From Flavobacteriaceae bacterium PS02293 (GTDB lineage: Bacteria; Bacteroidota; Bacteroidia; Flavobacteriales; Weeksellaceae): 64,000 nt of DNA. Of this stretch, positions 60,956 to 64,000 are shown one piece after another. Made by a program: the position numbers and the translations under genes. The stretch lies in NCBI GenBank assembly GCA_029960045.1, contig JASCOV010000008.1, positions 62,001 through 126,000 of the forward strand, in the 5' to 3' direction. The notes beneath the pieces were generated by a model. It was given only the letters and a program-made list of their open reading frames with translations, made no database searches and was not told the DNA's origin. The first letter of the stretch is position 1; every line of letters begins with the position of its first letter.

Positions 60956-61924
60956 TCAATACAAAACCTCTTTCGTAATAATACTTTCGATATTATCCGG
61001 ATAATTGACCTCAATCAAATTCTCAGAATTAATCCAATCTCGGATTTTTATCGGGTCCAATTTATCGGAATTTGCAACGCCCATTCTGTGAAGCGCAAAT
61101 GCATTACATTCTTGTTCGTATTGATTTTCTATCGGAATCACAAATAGTTTTTTGTTCATAAACAATGCTTCAGCAGGTGTTTCGAAACCAGCGTTGCAAA
61201 GGATTCCTTCGCAAGATTCGAACAGTTCCAGATATTTTTTCTCATCAATTGGGAAAATCTCCACATTATTGAACTTCTGAACCTGTTTCGCATATTTGGA
61301 AAACACTTTCCATTGTACATCGATTCTCGTCAGGAAATTCGTGATTACTTCATCCGAAAAGCTTGGCAGATAAACCAGATAATGACCTTGATTGCTCGGA
61401 TTCAGATTTCTGATTTTTTGTCTGATGACAGGCTTTTTGATATGTGAATTATAGTTCTCAAAATGGAAACCGATTTTCTTTTTGCAAGGCACATAATTAT
61501 TAAGAATGAGATTCCCAAGCCAGTCTTTTTTCTCCGGTTTCGGTGTTTCCTTAAAAGTAAGTGAAGCCTGATGACTAAGCTCCATAATTGGTAGATTTTT
61601 CAGTTTTGCAGCCCAGCCTGTCAACGGCTCAAAATCATTGATAATTAAATCATAAGCAGATAAATCCAAATCTTTGATAACTTTCGCCGCTTTGCAGAAA
61701 TTATTTTCCAGAAAAGTCTTTTTGTAGGACAATCCACCAGTTTTGTTATAAAGCAAAGACACACCTTTGAAACGGAAATCGATATCAAAATCTGACTTCA
61801 ACTGCGTTTGATGTCCGCTGATTAAAGTGTCTACCAGTGCGTGCTTTTTGAGAATCGGGATGATTTCCTGAGCTCGTGCGAGATGTCCGTTTCCTGTGCC
61901 TTGGAAGGCGTATAATACTTTCAT
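60956..61924 (-). CDS. Glycosyltransferase-like protein of the MurG/MJ1255 group
   Basis: 322 residues with a MurG-like GT-B fold: YAFQGTGNGHLARAQEIIPIL (glycine-rich loop), LIINDFEPLTGWAAKL, MELSHQASLTF, and the donor-side segment EGILCNAGFETPAEALFMNKK followed by IPIENQYEQECNA. Members are uncharacterised but resemble UDP-sugar transferases. The gene follows the LpxH-like gene by 12 bp, as a pair that occurs widely in Bacteroidota, suggesting joint work on an envelope lipid or glycan. Confidence 0.85.
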   Translation of the reverse strand: MKVLYAFQGTGNGHLARAQEIIPILKKHALVDTLISGHQTQLKSDFDIDFRFKGVSLLYNKTGGLSYKKTFLENNFCKAAKVIKDLDLSAYDLIINDFEPLTGWAAKLKNLPIMELSHQASLTFKETPKPEKKDWLGNLILNNYVPCKKKIGFHFENYNSHIKKPVIRQKIRNLNPSNQGHYLVYLPSFSDEVITNFLTRIDVQWKVFSKYAKQVQKFNNVEIFPIDEKKYLELFESCEGILCNAGFETPAEALFMNKKLFVIPIENQYEQECNAFALHRMGVANSDKLDPIKIRDWINSENLIEVNYPDNIESIITKEVLY

Positions 61925-61936
61925 TAATTTGTGTTT

Positions 61937-62770
61937 TTATATAATTTGAGTCACTATTTTCATCAGTTCCTCACTATTGATTCCTTTCATTTCCTCTGAT
62001 TCTTCTGGCTGCTCATCACCCAAAGTGTGTTTTTCATCTTCATAGACAAAGAGTTTCCATTCGCCATTTTGATATTCCAGAGCCGAGAGATTTTCCACCC
62101 AATCGCCGGAGTTCAAGTAAGTACATTTTCCTTTTTTGCCAATTACTTCTCGGATTTGAGGTTGATGAATGTGTCCGCAAATCACATAATCGAAGTTATT
62201 TTCTATTGCCAATTCCGAAGCTGTCAGTTCAAAATCACCGATATATTTCACAGCTTTTTTGACATTATTTTTAATCTTTTTGGAGAATGAATATTTTTCT
62301 CTTCCGATTTTCTCAAGAAACCAATTCACGAGATTGTTAATCGCAATTAGCAAATCATAACCTTGTCCACCTAATTTCGCAATCCATTTGGAATGTTGAA
62401 CCGACGCATCGAAAACATCGCCGTGAAAAATCCAAGCTTTCTTTTCGCCAAGTTTCAAAACGTGTTTGTTGCACAACTTCAGTTTTCCCAATTCAAAATC
62501 TGTGAAATTTCGGAATGCTTCGTCGTGGTTGCCTGTGATGTAAAAAACCTCAGATTCTTTGGTTGCAAATGAGATTAATTTCTTGACAACTTTCAAATGC
62601 GATTTCGGAAAATAAGATTTCTTGAATTGCCAAATATCAATGATATCGCCATTCAGAATCAAAGTTTTTGGACGGATGGAATTGAGATAACGCAACAATT
62701 CCTTCGCCTTGCAACCGTAAGTTCCAAGATGGACATCAGAAATAATGACAATTTCAACATCTCTTTTCAT
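61937..62770 (-). CDS. Metallophosphoesterase, UDP-2,3-diacylglucosamine diphosphatase (LpxH)-like
   Basis: 277 residues with the calcineurin-type motif set: IISDVHLGTYG, LILNGDIIDIW, YITGNHDEAFRN, HGDVFD and VICGHIHQPQI, all positioned as in LpxH/LpxI-type enzymes. It would cleave UDP-2,3-diacylglucosamine to lipid X in lipid A synthesis, or a related diphosphate. The family's exact assignment in Bacteroidota is not settled. It is transcribed with the glycosyltransferase gene at 60956. Confidence 0.83.
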   Translation of the reverse strand: MKRDVEIVIISDVHLGTYGCKAKELLRYLNSIRPKTLILNGDIIDIWQFKKSYFPKSHLKVVKKLISFATKESEVFYITGNHDEAFRNFTDFELGKLKLCNKHVLKLGEKKAWIFHGDVFDASVQHSKWIAKLGGQGYDLLIAINNLVNWFLEKIGREKYSFSKKIKNNVKKAVKYIGDFELTASELAIENNFDYVICGHIHQPQIREVIGKKGKCTYLNSGDWVENLSALEYQNGEWKLFVYEDEKHTLGDEQPEESEEMKGINSEELMKIVTQII

Positions 62771-62914
62771 TCAAAATCAGATTTATACAAAGAACGATTT
62801 CTAATTTGAACTGTGCGTGAATCGTATTTTATATTTATTGATGCGAAACCTGATGAATTTCCTGATTGTCTTAATATTAATTTAAAAAATAAGTGGTTAT
62901 TCTCTCAAAAATAT

Positions 62915-62922
62915 TAGTTTTG
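62915..62922 (+). promoter_or_regulatory. Possible -7 promoter element for the symporter gene
   Basis: TAGTTTTG (TAnnTTTG). It lies 241 bp upstream of the symporter ATG, with the repeat between. Confidence 0.4.
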
Positions 62923-62963
62923 TTCAGTTACAATTTACATTGGAAGAAAATTTAGTATAATTG

Positions 62964-63137
62964 GAACGCAGAGCGCACAAAGAATTTATAGAATAATGCT
63001 CAAGAGTTCACAAAGCCGCTTCGCTTATAAGAGAATTTTATTCTTTGCTAAGTTTGAAGTTTATACTGAGCTAGTCGAAGTACCTTTGTGAGCCTTTAAA
63101 CATTCTAATAAATTAAATCTCAGTGGACTTTGTGTTC
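62964..63137 (+). repeat. 174-bp imperfect palindromic repeat (copy 2)
   Basis: Ends GAACGCAGAG and ACTTTGTGTTC are near complements. The core at 63010-63027 matches copy 1 at 17 of 18 bases, and CCTTTGTGAG with CTTTGTGTTC follows, as in copy 1. An extra stretch resembling the AGTCGAAG palindrome arms lies at about 63071-63080. Same orientation as copy 1. Confidence 0.75.
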
Positions 63138-63163
63138 AAAATATTTAAATCTATATAAAAGTT

Positions 63164-64000
63164 ATGAAAGGTCAGAATAAACTGTTTATCGCAATTATCG
63201 TCGCATTGATTTTGGGCGTTATTTTAGGAGGAATCGTCCACACCAATTATCCGGAATCAAATGCAGAATTTGCCAAGAACATCAAGTTGCTTGGAACGGT
63301 TTTTATCCGACTAATTCAGATGATTATTGCGCCGTTAGTTTTCTCGACTTTGGTTGTGGGAATTGCAAAAATGGGCGATATCAAAATGGTAGGACGAGTT
63401 GGGACGAAGGCAATGCTTTGGTTCATATCTGCTTCCTTAGTTTCTTTGACAATCGGTTTGGTTTTGGTGAATTGGCTGGAACCTGGTCACGTGACACAAC
63501 TTCCGATTCAGGATGTTTCGTCCGCTTCTGACATTGTAAAAAACAGCAAAGGATTTTCTGCGGAAGACTTTGTGACACACATTATCCCGAAAAGTTTATT
63601 CGAAGCGTTTGCTACTAATGAAGTTCTTCAAATCGTGGTTTTCTCCGTAATGTTCGGCATTGCACTTTCTGCGATGGGTGAAGATTATGTAAAACCAGTT
63701 ATTAAAGGTTTAGATATTATTGCTCACGCCATTTTGAAAATGGTTGGTTATATTATGTGGGTTGCGCCGTTGGGTGTTTTCGGTGCAATTTCTGCCGTGG
63801 TGGCGACAAATGGTTTTGAGATTTTTAAAGTCTATGCAATTTACCTGAGAGATTTCTTTTTTGCACTTGGTATTCTTTGGTTGGTACTTTTATTAGTTGG
63901 ATATATGATTCTTGGCAACAGACTTTTCGAATTGTTGAGAAGAATCAAAGAACCTTTGTTGATTGCATTTTCCACTACAAGTTCCGAAGCCGTTTTCCCG
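63164..64000 (+). CDS. Dicarboxylate/amino acid:cation symporter, 5' part (cut by window end)
   Basis: The frame opens at the ATG at 63164 and is still open at 64000 (279 codons visible; the usual length is about 420). It starts MKGQNKLFIAIIVALILGVI, then LIQMIIAPLVFSTLVVGIAK (helices with the typical PLVFSTLVVGIA block), VAPLGVFGAISAVVATNG and, at the end, LLIAFSTTSSEAVFP, matching the conserved serine-rich HP1 tip of the DAACS family (GltP/DctA). It imports acidic amino acids or C4-dicarboxylates with cations. It is absent from simple ORF lists only because the stop lies outside the window. Confidence 0.9.
   Translation, partial: MKGQNKLFIAIIVALILGVILGGIVHTNYPESNAEFAKNIKLLGTVFIRLIQMIIAPLVFSTLVVGIAKMGDIKMVGRVGTKAMLWFISASLVSLTIGLVLVNWLEPGHVTQLPIQDVSSASDIVKNSKGFSAEDFVTHIIPKSLFEAFATNEVLQIVVFSVMFGIALSAMGEDYVKPVIKGLDIIAHAILKMVGYIMWVAPLGVFGAISAVVATNGFEIFKVYAIYLRDFFFALGILWLVLLLVGYMILGNRLFELLRRIKEPLLIAFSTTSSEAVFP

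Larger units (their letters stand above)
62771..63163. other. Intergenic region with a promoter and repeat copy 2
   Basis: The 393 bp between the divergent LpxH-like and symporter genes contain a TAGTTTTG promoter element (62915-62922) and the repeat 62964-63137. No ORF is supported. Confidence 0.6.

Noticed and set aside
1..64000. CRISPR array, tRNA or rRNA genes, prophage or complete insertion sequence
   Set aside because: No regularly spaced direct repeats of 25-40 bp, cloverleaf, rRNA segment or intact transposase with terminal repeats was found by reading.

Overview
The window reads as chromosomal DNA of a low-GC member of Flavobacteriia (Bacteroidota), most like the Chryseobacterium/Epilithonimonas group. 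The evidence is three proteins with type IX secretion (T9SS) type A C-terminal sorting domains, promoters of the Bacteroidota form TAnnTTTG with very short leaders, few Shine-Dalgarno sequences, DUF3667, CarboxypepD_reg and PorT-like proteins, and a Wza/Wzc/Wzx polysaccharide locus. The genus is inferred. No tRNA, rRNA, CRISPR array, prophage or intact insertion sequence was seen.

Region 1 (1-21.9 kb) is a housekeeping and accessory stretch. It holds the 3' end of a TIGR03916-type radical SAM DNA-repair gene, an M3 oligopeptidase, an AraC regulator, CcoG, a YchJ protein, an SGNH hydrolase with a YfiT-type transferase, an amidohydrolase broken by a one-base frameshift, HutH, a GNAT protein, a LigB-type dioxygenase, YceI, a TIGR03915 protein (usual partner of the gene at position 1, here about 14.5 kb away), a secreted GH13 alpha-amylase, an Lrp regulator, DeoC and an MscS channel. 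Palindromic intergenic repeats cluster here, and one structured element has a second, truncated copy near the window start.

Region 2 (21.9-45.2 kb) is mainly a minus-strand exopolysaccharide or capsule locus. From promoter end to distal end it runs: Wza, Wzc tyrosine kinase, Wzx flippase, pyruvyl transferase, GT2, GT4, pyruvyl transferase, GT2, two GT4, an MBOAT O-acyltransferase with its SGNH partner, the C-terminal stub of a deleted glycosyltransferase, GT4, two tandem paralogous EpsG/Wzy-like membrane proteins, and a further GT4 with its own promoter. Close packing with 1-14 bp overlaps points to one long operon. The expected product is a repeat-unit polysaccharide carrying pyruvate ketals and O-acyl groups. 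No initiating sugar-phosphate transferase is present.

Region 3 (45.2-51.9 kb) is core metabolism and translation: RecX, GlyA, the rplM-rpsI-rpsB ribosomal cluster (without tsf after rpsB), a DUF3667 protein and PncB. rplM starts with GTG inside a compact predicted RNA structure that begins at the transcription start, a good candidate for an autoregulatory leader.

Region 4 (51.9-64 kb) holds a DUF4304 gene with a damaged 5' end, a translationally coupled pair consisting of a small T9SS-CTD protein and a large repeat protein lacking a CTD, a BON lipoprotein with a BON/SH3 partner, a TonB-receptor-like outer-membrane protein, a glycosyltransferase/LpxH-like phosphoesterase pair flanked by two related 160-175 bp repeats, and the 5' part of a dicarboxylate/cation symporter cut by the window end.
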